Source of the DNA: Kribbella amoyensis
GTDB lineage: Bacteria; Actinomycetota; Actinomycetes; Propionibacteriales; Kribbellaceae
DNA: 64,000 nt
Reading direction: 5' to 3'
Assembly: GCF_007828865.1 (NCBI RefSeq)
Contig: NZ_VIVK01000001.1
Span: forward strand, 2,604,001-2,668,000
The notes beneath the pieces are model-generated. The model searched no databases. It was not told the origin of the DNA and saw only the letters and a program-made list of their open reading frames with translations. Of this stretch, positions 47,481-55,714 are shown in pieces (position 1 is the stretch's first letter; the number at the start of each line of letters is the position of its first letter). The position numbers and the translations under genes are program-made.

Positions 47481-47870
47481 GTGATCACGGTTGAGCAGGC
47501 GAAGCGGTTACGGAAGGCCGGCGCGCTCTGGGTGCCCGGCGCGGGCGATCGGTTCGTGGTCCCGGACCGGGGGATGGACGACGACGTGTTCGTCGTCAGC
47601 GACATGACGGTCGAGGTGCACGACTATCCCGGTGGCAAGGTGATCGGGTTCAACGGGACGACCGAGTGGGCGCTGGACAGCATCGAGCAGCGCGAGGTGA
47701 TCTGGTTGCCACGCGAGGAGCAGCTCCGGACCCTGCTCGGTACCCACTTCAGCCGGCTCGAGGCCGGCCCGGACGGCTACACCGTCCAGAACACCGACGG
47801 TAGTCGGCACACCTCACCCGACGCCGAGCAGGCGTACGCCGAAGCCCTCCTCACGCTCCTCGACGGCTGA
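47481..47870 (+). CDS. Conserved actinobacterial hypothetical protein
   Basis: 129 residues: ITVEQAKRLRKAGALWVPGAGDRFVVPDRGMDDDVFVVSDMTVEVHDYPGGKVIGFNGTTEWALDSIEQREVIWLPREEQLRTLLG. This conserved pattern is often labelled pilus assembly protein CpaE in actinomycetes, but there is no P-loop and no real similarity to CpaE visible, so I treat it as unknown. GTG 47481 follows GGGGAGGA (47467-47474). About 200 bases without a gene separate it from the GyrA-like gene. Confidence 0.8.
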   Translation: MITVEQAKRLRKAGALWVPGAGDRFVVPDRGMDDDVFVVSDMTVEVHDYPGGKVIGFNGTTEWALDSIEQREVIWLPREEQLRTLLGTHFSRLEAGPDGYTVQNTDGSRHTSPDAEQAYAEALLTLLDG

Positions 47871-47935
47871 CGACCCGACCGGCCAGCGGCCGACCCGGGC
47901 CCGGCCGAAGCGCTCCGGAACAGAGAAGCGCGTCG

Positions 47936-48631
47936 TCAGACAGCGCGCCAGTACTGCTTCTCGTCGCGGTCGCGGACGACGTAGCCGAGCTTGCCGATCT
48001 CGTCGCGGAGCTCACGCAGGTCCGCCTTGCCCTTGTCCCCGGCGGCAAACGACTTGCTCCGGGCCCGCAGGACCGCGTTGACCGCGGCCGGGAGCTCCGG
48101 ATCGTCCTCGACCCAGCGGCGGAACTTCTCGGCGTGCGGGTCGCCGTCGTCGGACCACGGGTACCCGTGCGCCCGGAACGCCGCCGGGATCCGCTTCGCC
48201 TCGGACTTCAGCTGGTCGTGCTTCTCCCGGGCCAGCTCGCGCGAGGTCCCGTCCTGCAGCACGATCTCCTTGCCGTCCAGGAACGCCACCGCGACCTGAT
48301 CCCGCGGCACCCGGCCGGTCTTCTCGTTCTTCAGGAACTCGACCTCGGCGTCGGTTACGGTCACCTTGAGCACGTCGTCCAGCGCGACGGCGGCCAGGAA
48401 CACCCCGGCGACCAGGCCGATCACGGTCAGCACGACGACCACCCACCACCCCTCCAGGCGGGCGACCACCTCCACCGGTCCGGGCATCGGCAGCCACGGC
48501 TTGTCGACGGCCCAGTCCGCGATCCGGGGCAGGAAGAACCCGAGCGCCAGGCCGACCAGCGGCAGCCCGCCGAACAACACCACCTTGTCCGTCGTCGTCC
48601 GCCCGATCACCGTCGCCGTACCCGTGCTCAT
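47936..48631 (-). CDS. YqeB-like membrane protein
   Basis: 231 residues. Two helices (VVLFGGLPLVGLALGFFLPRI; GWWVVVVLTVIGLVAGVFLAAVAL) precede a PH-like beta domain (LKVTVTDAEVEFLKNEKTGRVPRDQVAVAFLDGKEIVLQDGTSRELAREK) and a helical C-terminal region with HGYPWSDDGDPHAEKFRRW and ARSKSFAAGDKGKADLRELRDEIGKLGYVVRDRDEKQYWRAV. This matches the YqeB-type family of unknown function. ATG 48631 has GGAGGG upstream. Divergent from the cyclodeaminase-like gene. Confidence 0.85.
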   Translation of the reverse strand: MSTGTATVIGRTTTDKVVLFGGLPLVGLALGFFLPRIADWAVDKPWLPMPGPVEVVARLEGWWVVVVLTVIGLVAGVFLAAVALDDVLKVTVTDAEVEFLKNEKTGRVPRDQVAVAFLDGKEIVLQDGTSRELAREKHDQLKSEAKRIPAAFRAHGYPWSDDGDPHAEKFRRWVEDDPELPAAVNAVLRARSKSFAAGDKGKADLRELRDEIGKLGYVVRDRDEKQYWRAV

Positions 48632-48772
48632 CGCAGCCCTCCTTGGCCATCGCCCCCGGTCCGAGGACGCTAGCAGCGCGTGACCGCCCGATCAGCGACT
48701 GAGACGGTCCGGGATACCGAAGTCGGTGGCTGACACCCTGGGTCGAGACCAAAGTCGCCGATCGGAGGGTTC

Positions 48773-49786
48773 ATGGCCGAGGGGATCTGGTTGCGCTTCC
48801 TGTCCGGGCCGGACATCGACGGGCTCGGACTGACCCGGCCCGAGCTGGTGGCCGCGGTGGAGGACGCGATCCGCGAGCACGGTGAGGGCCGGACCAGTTT
48901 CGAGCCCCGGGTCCACCTGCGCCCGGACAACGGCGGGATCGGCCACTTCAACGTCCTGCGTGGCCATCTCGACCGGCTCGGGGAGCACGGGGTCAGCGGG
49001 GTGAAGGTGGTCGGCGACTTCGTCCCGAACTACCAGGTCGGGCTGCCCAGCGAGCTCGCGATGGCGACCTTGTTCGACCCGACCACCGGCGTACCGCTGG
49101 CGGTGCTGGACGCGACCATGATCACGGCCGCCCGGACCGGCGCGATGACCGCGGTCGGCGCGAAACACCTGGCGCGCCGGGACAGTCGCGTCCTCGGGCA
49201 CGTCGGTTCCCGCGGGACCGCCTGGTGGAACGTGACAATGCTGGACGACCTGTTCGACCTGGACGAGATCCGGGCGACGTCGCGGCGGCCGGAGTCGCGG
49301 GAGGCGTTCGGCGCCGAGCTCGCGGCCGTGCTGGACACCCCGGTCCGGGTGGTGGCGACGGCCGAGGAGGTGTTCGACGGCGCGGACATCCTGGTCGAGG
49401 CCAGCCGGTTGACCGAGCCGGAGCCGCTGCTGCGGACCGCGGCCGTGAAGCCCGGCGCGTTCGTCGTCCCGTACGGCACGATCAGCGCGGTCGAACTGGA
49501 CCTGCTCGATGTGATGGACAAGGTGGTCGTGGACGACTGGCGGGAGGCGCGGTCCGGCCGATTCGGGTCGCTGCGCCGCCACGTCGACACCGGCCGGTTG
49601 TCCGAGCAGAGCCTGTACGCCGAGCTGGGCGAGATCGTGGCCGGCCGGAAACCGGGGCGCGAGGACGATGCCGAGCGCAACCTCCTCTGGCATCGCGGGC
49701 TGTCCTTGCTCGACGTGGCGGTGGCGCACCTGATCCTGCGCAAGGCCGAGGCCGCCGACGTCGGCACGATGCTCCGGTTCCACTGA
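48773..49786 (+). CDS. Ornithine-cyclodeaminase/mu-crystallin-like protein with altered nucleotide loop
   Basis: 337 residues of the OCD/mu-crystallin family: GVKVVGDFVPNYQVGLPSELAMATLFDPTTGVPLAVLDATMITAARTGAMTAVGAKHLAR is the conserved first half. The dinucleotide loop, normally GAGxQA, reads GHVGSRGTAWWN here, so cofactor binding may be changed. OCD relatives deaminate-cyclise ornithine, reduce ketimines, or make diamino acids. ATG 48773 follows GGAGGG. The stop is 9 nt before an ammonia-lyase-like gene, so both are likely one operon and one pathway. The paralogue at 54775-55713 has the normal loop. Confidence 0.85.
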   Translation: MAEGIWLRFLSGPDIDGLGLTRPELVAAVEDAIREHGEGRTSFEPRVHLRPDNGGIGHFNVLRGHLDRLGEHGVSGVKVVGDFVPNYQVGLPSELAMATLFDPTTGVPLAVLDATMITAARTGAMTAVGAKHLARRDSRVLGHVGSRGTAWWNVTMLDDLFDLDEIRATSRRPESREAFGAELAAVLDTPVRVVATAEEVFDGADILVEASRLTEPEPLLRTAAVKPGAFVVPYGTISAVELDLLDVMDKVVVDDWREARSGRFGSLRRHVDTGRLSEQSLYAELGEIVAGRKPGREDDAERNLLWHRGLSLLDVAVAHLILRKAEAADVGTMLRFH

Positions 49787-49795
49787 GCCGCCGCC

Positions 49796-51220
49796 ATGAT
49801 CGTCGACGAACCACGGGACCTCACTCCGGGCGCGCAGCTACCGATCGAACTCTCCGCCGAGCTGCTCGCCCGCGTGGAAGCACGACGAGCCGAGGTACTG
49901 CGGGCGCTGAGCTCGGGTGATCCGGTCTACGGCGTGACCACGGGAATGGGGGCGCTGAGCAAGGTTCGCCTCTCGGACGAGGAACAGCGGACCCACCAGC
50001 GCAACCTGCTGCTCGGCCGCGCGGTCGGCGGTCCACCGTGGTTGCCGCCGGACCAGGCTCGCGCTGTCGTGGTCACGCGGTTGCGGACGTTCCTCACCGG
50101 TGATGCCGGAGTATCGGCCGCGCTCTGCGGGCAGTTGGTTGCCCTCATCAACAGTCCGTACGTCCCCGCGATCCCGGCCGAGGGCGCCGGGTCGGCGGGC
50201 GAGATCATCCCGCTCGCGCATGCCTTCGGTCCGCTGACCGGGATCGGCACATTGCTGGACGCCGATGGTCGTGAGGTCCCGGCCGAGGGCCTGCTGCCGC
50301 CGTTCGAGCTCGGTCCCAAGGAAGGAATCGCCTTACTGGCTGGGATTCCCGGCACGACCGGCCGGGCGTACTCGCAAGTGCGTGCCGCCGAACGGCTGGC
50401 CGACCGGATGGCCGAGATCGCCGCGGGGGCGATCGCCGTGATCGGCGCCAACCGCGATCCGTACCACCCGTCGACCGGCCGCGGCGACGAACTCCTTCAA
50501 GCCGAGCAGACCCGGATCCTCGAGCTCGCCGGCCCCGAATCCCAACCACGGTCCCTGCAAGCGCCGGTCTCGTTCCGGGTCGTACCACAGGTGCTCGCCC
50601 ACGTTCGTCGAGCACTCGGACGGCTGGACGAGGCGGTCACCCGCGCCCTGGACGGTGTCACCGACTCACCCGCGTACCTGGACGGCGCGTTCGTCGGCAC
50701 GGCCGGGTTCCACGGGATCGACCTGGCCGCGCATTGCGATCACCTGGTGGCCGCGCTCGCGCATGCGGCCGAGGTGTCGACGGCACGACTCCACCGGCTT
50801 CTCGATCCCGAGGTGACCGGGTTGCCGGCGCAGTTGGCGTACGACCCTGGCCCGCAGGCGGGACTCGTTGCCGTGCACAAGCGTGCGGTCGCCGCGGTGC
50901 ATTCGCTGCGGCGTCTCACGGTGCCCTCGTCCATCGGTACGGCGGAGACCTCCAACGGTCAGGAGGACGTGCAGACGTTCAGCTGGGAGGCGGCCGGTGT
51001 CCTCACCGAGGCGGTCCGGCTGACCCGCGAAGTCACGGCCTGCGAGTTGCTGGCGGTCCACCAGGCGTTCTTCCTGGCGAAGCGGCCGGTCCCCGTCGCG
51101 CTGGCGGAGTTGCTCGGCGCGACGGCGGACGCGGTACCGGTGATCGAGGCGGATCGGCCGTTCGGGGTCGATCTGCGGCGGTTGGCGGACCTGCTCAGTT
51201 CTGGGTCAGCGCGTCCTTGA
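49796..51220 (+). CDS. Aromatic-amino-acid/histidine ammonia-lyase-like protein lacking the MIO triad
   Basis: 474 residues of the HAL/PAL fold: YGVTTGMGALSKVRLSDEEQRTHQRNLLLGRAVG near the N-terminus (keeping the catalytic Tyr), EGIALLAGIPGTTGRAYSQV, and GTAETSNGQEDVQTFSWEAAG in the second half. The Ala-Ser-Gly that cyclises into the MIO electrophile is replaced: AGSAGEIIPLAHAFG, with S133-A134-G135-E136 where the family has A-S-G-D. The MIO-forming serine is therefore alanine, so normal lyase chemistry is doubtful. Paired with the atypical cyclodeaminase gene upstream. 3' end overlaps the convergent binding-protein gene by 26 bp. Confidence 0.85.
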   Translation: MIVDEPRDLTPGAQLPIELSAELLARVEARRAEVLRALSSGDPVYGVTTGMGALSKVRLSDEEQRTHQRNLLLGRAVGGPPWLPPDQARAVVVTRLRTFLTGDAGVSAALCGQLVALINSPYVPAIPAEGAGSAGEIIPLAHAFGPLTGIGTLLDADGREVPAEGLLPPFELGPKEGIALLAGIPGTTGRAYSQVRAAERLADRMAEIAAGAIAVIGANRDPYHPSTGRGDELLQAEQTRILELAGPESQPRSLQAPVSFRVVPQVLAHVRRALGRLDEAVTRALDGVTDSPAYLDGAFVGTAGFHGIDLAAHCDHLVAALAHAAEVSTARLHRLLDPEVTGLPAQLAYDPGPQAGLVAVHKRAVAAVHSLRRLTVPSSIGTAETSNGQEDVQTFSWEAAGVLTEAVRLTREVTACELLAVHQAFFLAKRPVPVALAELLGATADAVPVIEADRPFGVDLRRLADLLSSGSARP

Positions 51221-52247
51221 GCTGCGGGACCAGCTTGGTCAGCGCGTACTTGATGCCGAGCGGGCCGCCGATCGAGAACGCGCTGGAGAACTGGCCGCTG
51301 TCCGAGTTCGAGTTGATCACCGGGGCACCGCCGAAGTACGCGACGTGGCCGGCCTTGACCGCGGGCAGGGCGGCGAACAACTTGTTGCCGGTGACGCCGG
51401 GATCGATCTTGCCGTTCTGGTCCGCGGCGGCGAGGAAGATCAGGTCGGCGTCCAGCTTGCCGATGTCCTCGTCCGGCAGCTTGACGTAGAAGTCGCCGTT
51501 GTCCATCGCCGCGATCCGCGGGTTCGGCTTGAACCCGAGCGCGGTCAGCAGCCGCATCCGCGGATCCGACGGCAACCAGGCGGACAGCTCGCCCGACGAG
51601 TAGACGCCCGCGGTGATCACCTTCCCGGCGAACTCCTCGTTGGCCTTGGCGGTGTCGGTGATCAGCGCCTCGGTCCGCTGCACCACCTGCTCCGCCTCGG
51701 CCGACGTCCCGGTCGCCTTCGCGATCGACCGGACCTGGTCCTGCCACGCGACGCCGTACACGTTCTTCGTCCCCGGCGGCGCAGCGATCGTCGGTGCCAT
51801 CGCCGCGAACGTCTCGTACTGCTGCTTGTCGTTGACGCTGTTGACGTACAGGATCAGGTCCGGCTTCAGCGCCGCGATCCCCTCGAACTTCGGTTCGTAC
51901 GCCTGGATCAACTTCGGCGCCGGCCGATCGCCGAGCGCGTCCTTCACCCAGCCGCGCGTCTCGGTGAACCCGAACCAGTCGGCCCCGGCGACCAGCTCCA
52001 CCCCGAGCGCGATCGCGGCCTCCATGTCCCCACCACCGATCGTCACCACCCGCTGCGGCTTCGCCGGGATCGTGGTCGAGCCGAACAGGTGGTCCACGGT
52101 CACCGGGAACCCTTCCCCGCCGGCAGCCGTGGTCTCCGGGCCGTCGTCGCTGCCGCACGCGACCAGGCTCGCGGCCAACGCGAGCACCACGGCGACAACG
52201 GCGACCCATGACGATCGAGCACGACGGAGGACGGGCGGGACGGACAT
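51195..52247 (-). CDS. Iron-siderophore ABC-transporter substrate-binding lipoprotein
   Basis: 350 residues. The signal peptide ends in a lipobox (LALAASLVACGSDD), so the mature protein is lipid-anchored outside. The body is a periplasmic-binding-protein fold of the FepB/FhuD (cluster VIII) type: VDHLFGSTTIPAKPQRVVTIGGGDMEAAIALG, ALKPDLILYVN, AGKVITAGVY, VKAGHVAYFGG. It would capture a ferric siderophore. No permease or ATPase gene adjoins, so it depends on a distant transporter. ATG 52247 follows GAGGAGAG. An iron-box-like site lies 22 bp upstream. Confidence 0.92.
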   Translation of the reverse strand: MSVPPVLRRARSSWVAVVAVVLALAASLVACGSDDGPETTAAGGEGFPVTVDHLFGSTTIPAKPQRVVTIGGGDMEAAIALGVELVAGADWFGFTETRGWVKDALGDRPAPKLIQAYEPKFEGIAALKPDLILYVNSVNDKQQYETFAAMAPTIAAPPGTKNVYGVAWQDQVRSIAKATGTSAEAEQVVQRTEALITDTAKANEEFAGKVITAGVYSSGELSAWLPSDPRMRLLTALGFKPNPRIAAMDNGDFYVKLPDEDIGKLDADLIFLAAADQNGKIDPGVTGNKLFAALPAVKAGHVAYFGGAPVINSNSDSGQFSSAFSIGGPLGIKYALTKLVPQLKDALTQN

Positions 52248-52268
52248 CGGGCTCTCCTCGGCGACGAA

Positions 52269-52287
52269 GTCAAGGCGAGCCTTACCT
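52269..52287 (-). promoter_or_regulatory. DtxR/IdeR-type iron box
   Basis: Minus-strand TAAGGTAAGGCTCGCCTTG matches the 19-bp iron box consensus at about 13 positions, including the central AGG-CT-CCT core. Located just upstream of a siderophore-binding lipoprotein, so iron repression is expected. Confidence 0.7.
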
Positions 52288-52441
52288 TACCTGCCGGCGA
52301 GATCGCTGACGGGGGAAGTAGCTTTTCGGGGGGCTCGGTCGTTGTGCCTTGTGTTCTTGGCATTCTGTTGAGGTTTCGCGGGTGCCGGGCCCGGTGGTTC
52401 TGGTCTAGCCTGGGTCGGGTTTTCGTCGGCGAGGAGGATCT

Positions 52442-53098
52442 GTGAAGCGGTTCGTGGTCCCGCCAAACTGGCCCACGCCGCCGCGTCGCAGCTGGGTGCC
52501 GCCGAAGACCTGGCGGCCGGATCCGGACTGGCCGCCGGCGCCGGCGGGCTGGCGGTTCTGGGTCGACGGCAAGGGCAACACGGTCCGCGGGCCGGTCGGC
52601 CGGTACGGCGGGACGTCCAGGCGCGCCGTCCTGACCGGGGCCGGTGGGATCGCGCTCTTCCTGGCGATCAACGTCTGGGCGCTGTCCGCGATCGGGCTGT
52701 TCGACGGCGAGGACAAGCCGCCGCAGTTGCAGGTCGCGCCCGTACTCGACGACAAGAGCCCGACGCCGACGGTCACCCCGCCGAAGGTGAGCCCGACCGT
52801 GCCGAAGCCGTCCACGCCGCCACCGCCGACCCGGACGCCGACCGTGAAGCCGACGGTCAAGCCCACGAAGACCCGGACCACCCGGGTGCCCGAGCGTACC
52901 GAGTCGCGCGATCCCAAGCCGACCAGGACGACGACGACACCGACCCGTCCGCCGGTCACGCCGACGTGGCGCCCGCCGACCCGTGAGGACATCCTCCGCG
53001 AGTACTGCCGGCAGCGCGGCTGGGATCCGGACTGGTGCAACCCCGACAACTGGCCGCGGAACACCTCCGAGCCGTCCACGCCGCCGTCCGGCAACTGA
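52442..53098 (+). CDS. Membrane protein with WPP-type N-terminus and Pro/Thr tail
   Basis: 218 residues. The cytoplasmic N-terminus has tandem proline-tryptophan motifs (PPNWPTPPRRSWVPPKTWRPDPDWPPAPAGWRFW), common in actinobacterial membrane proteins of unknown role. One membrane span follows (AVLTGAGGIALFLAINVWALSAIGLF), then an extracellular Pro/Thr/Arg stalk (about 105-185) and a short C-terminal domain (TREDILREYCRQRGWDPDWCNPDNWP) with two cysteines. GTG 52442 follows GAGGAGG. No partner identified. Confidence 0.82.
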   Translation: MKRFVVPPNWPTPPRRSWVPPKTWRPDPDWPPAPAGWRFWVDGKGNTVRGPVGRYGGTSRRAVLTGAGGIALFLAINVWALSAIGLFDGEDKPPQLQVAPVLDDKSPTPTVTPPKVSPTVPKPSTPPPPTRTPTVKPTVKPTKTRTTRVPERTESRDPKPTRTTTTPTRPPVTPTWRPPTREDILREYCRQRGWDPDWCNPDNWPRNTSEPSTPPSGN

Positions 53099-53151
53099 CC
53101 CGGACGTTCCCGCTCGTGTCTTGACAGCGGGAGAGCTCTGCCCCCATTCTT

Positions 53152-53179
53152 AACCTATTGGTTCTGAAACTGATTGGTT
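53152..53179 (+). promoter_or_regulatory. Tandem ArsR-type operator and promoter of the ArsR/AHSA1/SDR operon
   Basis: Two 12-bp repeats, AACCTATTGGTT (53152-53163) and AACTGATTGGTT (53168-53179), 16 bp apart, each partly palindromic, lie just before the ArsR start. TTGACA (53121-53126) with CATTCT (53145-53150) could be the promoter. Confidence 0.6.
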
Positions 53180-53185
53180 ATAAAG

Positions 53186-53527
53186 ATGGATCGTCTGAGT
53201 GGAGTCTTCGGGGCGCTGGCCGACCCGACCCGGCGCGAGATCCTGCGGGTGCTGACCCGGGGCGACGCCAGCGTCGGTGAGCTGGCGGCGCCGTTCGCGA
53301 TGTCGCAGCCGGCCGTGTCCAAGCATCTGAAGGTGCTGGAGCAGGCCGGCCTGATCACCCGGACCCGCCGGGCGACGGCGCGGCTGAGTCACCTCGAGGC
53401 CGAACCGATGCGGGAAGCCGTGAGCTGGCTGATGGACTACCGCGCCTACTGGGGCGAGAGCTTCGATCGCCTCGACGACCTGCTCGACGAGCTCCAGGAC
53501 CGGACCGAGCCGGAGGACGACCGATGA
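53186..53527 (+). CDS. ArsR-family repressor (AHSA1-associated type)
   Basis: 113 residues: MDRLSGVFGALADPTRREILRVLTRGDASVGELAAPFAMSQPAVSKHLKVLEQAGLITRTRRATARLSHLEAEPMREAVSWLMDYRAYWGESFDRLDDLLDEL is the metal-independent ArsR type that precedes AHSA1/SRPBCC genes across actinomycetes. ATG 53186. The stop overlaps the AHSA1 start (ATGA). Repeats upstream are the likely autoregulatory site. Confidence 0.93.
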   Translation: MDRLSGVFGALADPTRREILRVLTRGDASVGELAAPFAMSQPAVSKHLKVLEQAGLITRTRRATARLSHLEAEPMREAVSWLMDYRAYWGESFDRLDDLLDELQDRTEPEDDR

Positions 53528-54006
53528 CCGAGACCCGCGTGACCGCCGAGCCAGGAGTACCGCAGGTCGTGATCGTCCGCGAGTTCCGGGCGCCGCGCGA
53601 GCTGTTGTTCCGCGCGTACACCGAGCCCGACCTGGTCCCGCGCTGGCTCGGGCCGGCGAACCTGACGCTGACGGTGAACCAGCTCGATCCACGGCACGGC
53701 GGCAGGTGGCGCTGGACCCACTACGACACGAACGGCCGCGGGTACGCCTTCCACGGTCTGTACCACGGAACACCTACGCCGGAGCGGATCGTGCAGACGT
53801 ACGAGTTCGACCGGCAGCCAGGGGTCGTGTACCTGAACACGATCACCTTCGAAGAACGTGACGGGATCACCACGCTGACCCAGAACACCGTCTTCTTCAC
53901 CGTCGAGGACCGCGACCTCTATGTCCGGGACGGGATGGAGCGCGGGATCCGGGCGTCGATGGAACAGCTGGACGCGCTCGTCACCCGAATGGCCGAGGAG
54001 GCCTGA
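53524..54006 (+). CDS. SRPBCC (AHSA1/START-like) family protein
   Basis: 160 residues. START-like hydrophobic cavity fold: VIVREFRAPRELLFRAYTEPDLVPRWLGPANLTLTVNQLDPRHGGRWRW, FHGLYHGTPTPERIVQTYEFDRQPG and a C-terminal long helix (MERGIRASMEQLDALVTRMAEEA). Such proteins bind lipids or other hydrophobic ligands; some act as hormone-like or stress adaptors. Coupled to ArsR by ATGA and to the next gene with a 1-nt gap. Confidence 0.93.
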   Translation: MTETRVTAEPGVPQVVIVREFRAPRELLFRAYTEPDLVPRWLGPANLTLTVNQLDPRHGGRWRWTHYDTNGRGYAFHGLYHGTPTPERIVQTYEFDRQPGVVYLNTITFEERDGITTLTQNTVFFTVEDRDLYVRDGMERGIRASMEQLDALVTRMAEEA

Positions 54007-54007
54007 C

Positions 54008-54763
54008 ATGTTGCTCAGTGAGAAGAACGCCATCGTCTACGGGGCGGCCGGCCCGATCGGCAGTGCGGTCGCCCGGTCCTTCGCCGCCGCCGGGGCCACC
54101 GTCCACCTGGCCGGGCGGACCCGGTCCCGGCTGGAGAAGGTCGCCGACGAGATCCGCGCGGCCGGCGGGACCGCCGAGACCGCCGAGGTGGACGCGCTCG
54201 ACGAGTCGTCGGTCGACCAGCACGCCGAGCAGGTCGCGGCGAGTGCCGGCAGTATCGACGTGTCGTTCAACCTGATCGGGCACCAGCAGCAGTTCGGGAC
54301 GCCGCTGGTCGAGCAGGATCTGGCCACCTTCGAGCTGCCGGTGCACACCGCGGTGCGGACCTTCTACCTCACCACCCGGGCGGCGGCGCGGCAGATGATC
54401 AAGCAGCGCTCGGGCGTCGTCCTGACCTTCGGCGGGTACGGCCCGCCGGCAGCGAACCTGGGCGGTTTCCAGACCGGCTTCGGCGCGGTCGAGGCACTCC
54501 GCCGGAACTTCTCCGTCGAGCTCGGCCAGTACGGCATCCGCGTGCTCACGTTGCAGACCGGCGGTATCCCGGAGGCGATCCCGGACAGCTTCGACGAGCA
54601 GACCCGCGCGGCCATCACGGCCGCGGCGGTCCGGGAGACCCTGCTGCAGCGCGCGGCCACGTTGGACGACGTCGGCACCGTGGCCGTGTTCGCCGCCTCC
54701 GACCAGGCCAAGGCCCTGACCGGGACGGGCATCAACCTCACCGTCGGCGCCGTCCCCGACTGA
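54008..54763 (+). CDS. Short-chain dehydrogenase/reductase (atypical)
   Basis: 251 residues of the SDR fold with the nucleotide loop GAAGPIGSAVARSF, acidic/adenine-site AEVDALDES and NLIGHQQQ. The catalytic Ser-Tyr-Lys is not normal: after VVLTFGGYGPPAANLGG the YxxxK position reads FQTGFGAVEAL, so Tyr and Lys are absent. It may be a binding protein or use other residues. Third gene of the ArsR/AHSA1 operon (1-nt gap). ATG 54008. The C-terminus (ALTGTGINLTVGAVPD) is typical of SDRs. Confidence 0.87.
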   Translation: MLLSEKNAIVYGAAGPIGSAVARSFAAAGATVHLAGRTRSRLEKVADEIRAAGGTAETAEVDALDESSVDQHAEQVAASAGSIDVSFNLIGHQQQFGTPLVEQDLATFELPVHTAVRTFYLTTRAAARQMIKQRSGVVLTFGGYGPPAANLGGFQTGFGAVEALRRNFSVELGQYGIRVLTLQTGGIPEAIPDSFDEQTRAAITAAAVRETLLQRAATLDDVGTVAVFAASDQAKALTGTGINLTVGAVPD

Positions 54764-54774
54764 GCCGCGGAAAC

Positions 54775-55713
54775 TCAGGCGAGGAAGTCGATCTGCCGGC
54801 CCGTGCCGGTGGCAACGGCCGCCTGGTAGACCGGCCAGGCGAGGGCGAGGTCCTGCCAGGGCAGCCCGACCGGTGCGTACACGGTCACCTCGCTCGGCGA
54901 GCGGCGGCCCGGTACCGCCTCGGTGAGGACCTCGCCGAGCGTCCCGGCGACCACGTCCGCCCCCAGGCCGACGTTGCCCAGGGCACCCATCTCCACGACG
55001 AGCCGGGGATCGTCGACGAAGACCCGCGCGCCGGTCAGCAGGTCCGCGTCGAGCTCCACCTTCCCCGGCTCGTCCGCCCCGAGCGTGGTGAAGTGCCGGC
55101 CAGGGCGTACGTCGGCCGCGGACACCAACGGCGACCGCGACCACGTCGCCAGCACCACGATCTCCGCCCGCGCAGCCACCTCGCCAGGATGATCGGCCGA
55201 GGCGCCAGAAACCCCTTGGGTGGCAAGGAACTCGCGAGCCCGGGACGGATCGAGATCGTGGACGACCAGGCGATCCAGGCCCCGTAACGCCGTCAACCCG
55301 CGGACCACCATCGCCGACTGCGCCCCGGCCCCGATCACGCCGACGGTACGGGCGCCGGCCGGGGCGAGGACGTCGGTGGCCAGCGCGGCCGCGAGCCCGG
55401 TACGCCAGGCCGTGAGCGTGGCCGAGTCGAGCAGCGCCAGCAACGATCCGTCGTTCTCGTCGTGCAGGCACACCACGCCTCGCAGCGCCGGGGTCGCGCC
55501 GGGGAACTTCGCGTTCACCTTCACGGTGTAGCCGGGGATCCCCGGAATCACCCCGGGCAGCAACGCGGTCGCGGTACCGGGGCCAGGGAGATCGGTTCGC
55601 ACTCGGAGTGGCTCAAGAGCCGATGTAGCCGTGAATCCGGCCCGGAGGACGCGCAGGACGGACCGGACGTCGAGCAGGCCGAGGATGTCCGACCGGGTCA
55701 GCAGCAGCGTCAT
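54775..55713 (-). CDS. Ketimine reductase/ornithine-cyclodeaminase family (mu-crystallin-like)
   Basis: 312 residues with the conserved OCD/CRYM features: VKVNAKFPGATPALRGVVCLHDENDGSLLALLDSATLTAWRTGLAAALATDVLAP, the dinucleotide loop VGVIGAGAQSAMVVRG and GADEPGKVELDADLL. Relatives include ornithine cyclodeaminase, alanine dehydrogenase and the ketimine reductase that turns piperideine-2-carboxylate into pipecolate. ATG 55713 begins MTLLLTRSD, 1 nt after the FAD-oxidoreductase stop, so it is the last gene of a three-gene operon. Context favours a pipecolate or proline-like imino acid. Confidence 0.88.
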   Translation of the reverse strand: MTLLLTRSDILGLLDVRSVLRVLRAGFTATSALEPLRVRTDLPGPGTATALLPGVIPGIPGYTVKVNAKFPGATPALRGVVCLHDENDGSLLALLDSATLTAWRTGLAAALATDVLAPAGARTVGVIGAGAQSAMVVRGLTALRGLDRLVVHDLDPSRAREFLATQGVSGASADHPGEVAARAEIVVLATWSRSPLVSAADVRPGRHFTTLGADEPGKVELDADLLTGARVFVDDPRLVVEMGALGNVGLGADVVAGTLGEVLTEAVPGRRSPSEVTVYAPVGLPWQDLALAWPVYQAAVATGTGRQIDFLA

Positions 55714-55714
55714 C

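Noticed and set aside
47481..47870. CpaE pilus-assembly function for the 129-residue protein
   Set aside because: No P-loop ATPase motif and no pilus genes nearby; left as hypothetical.
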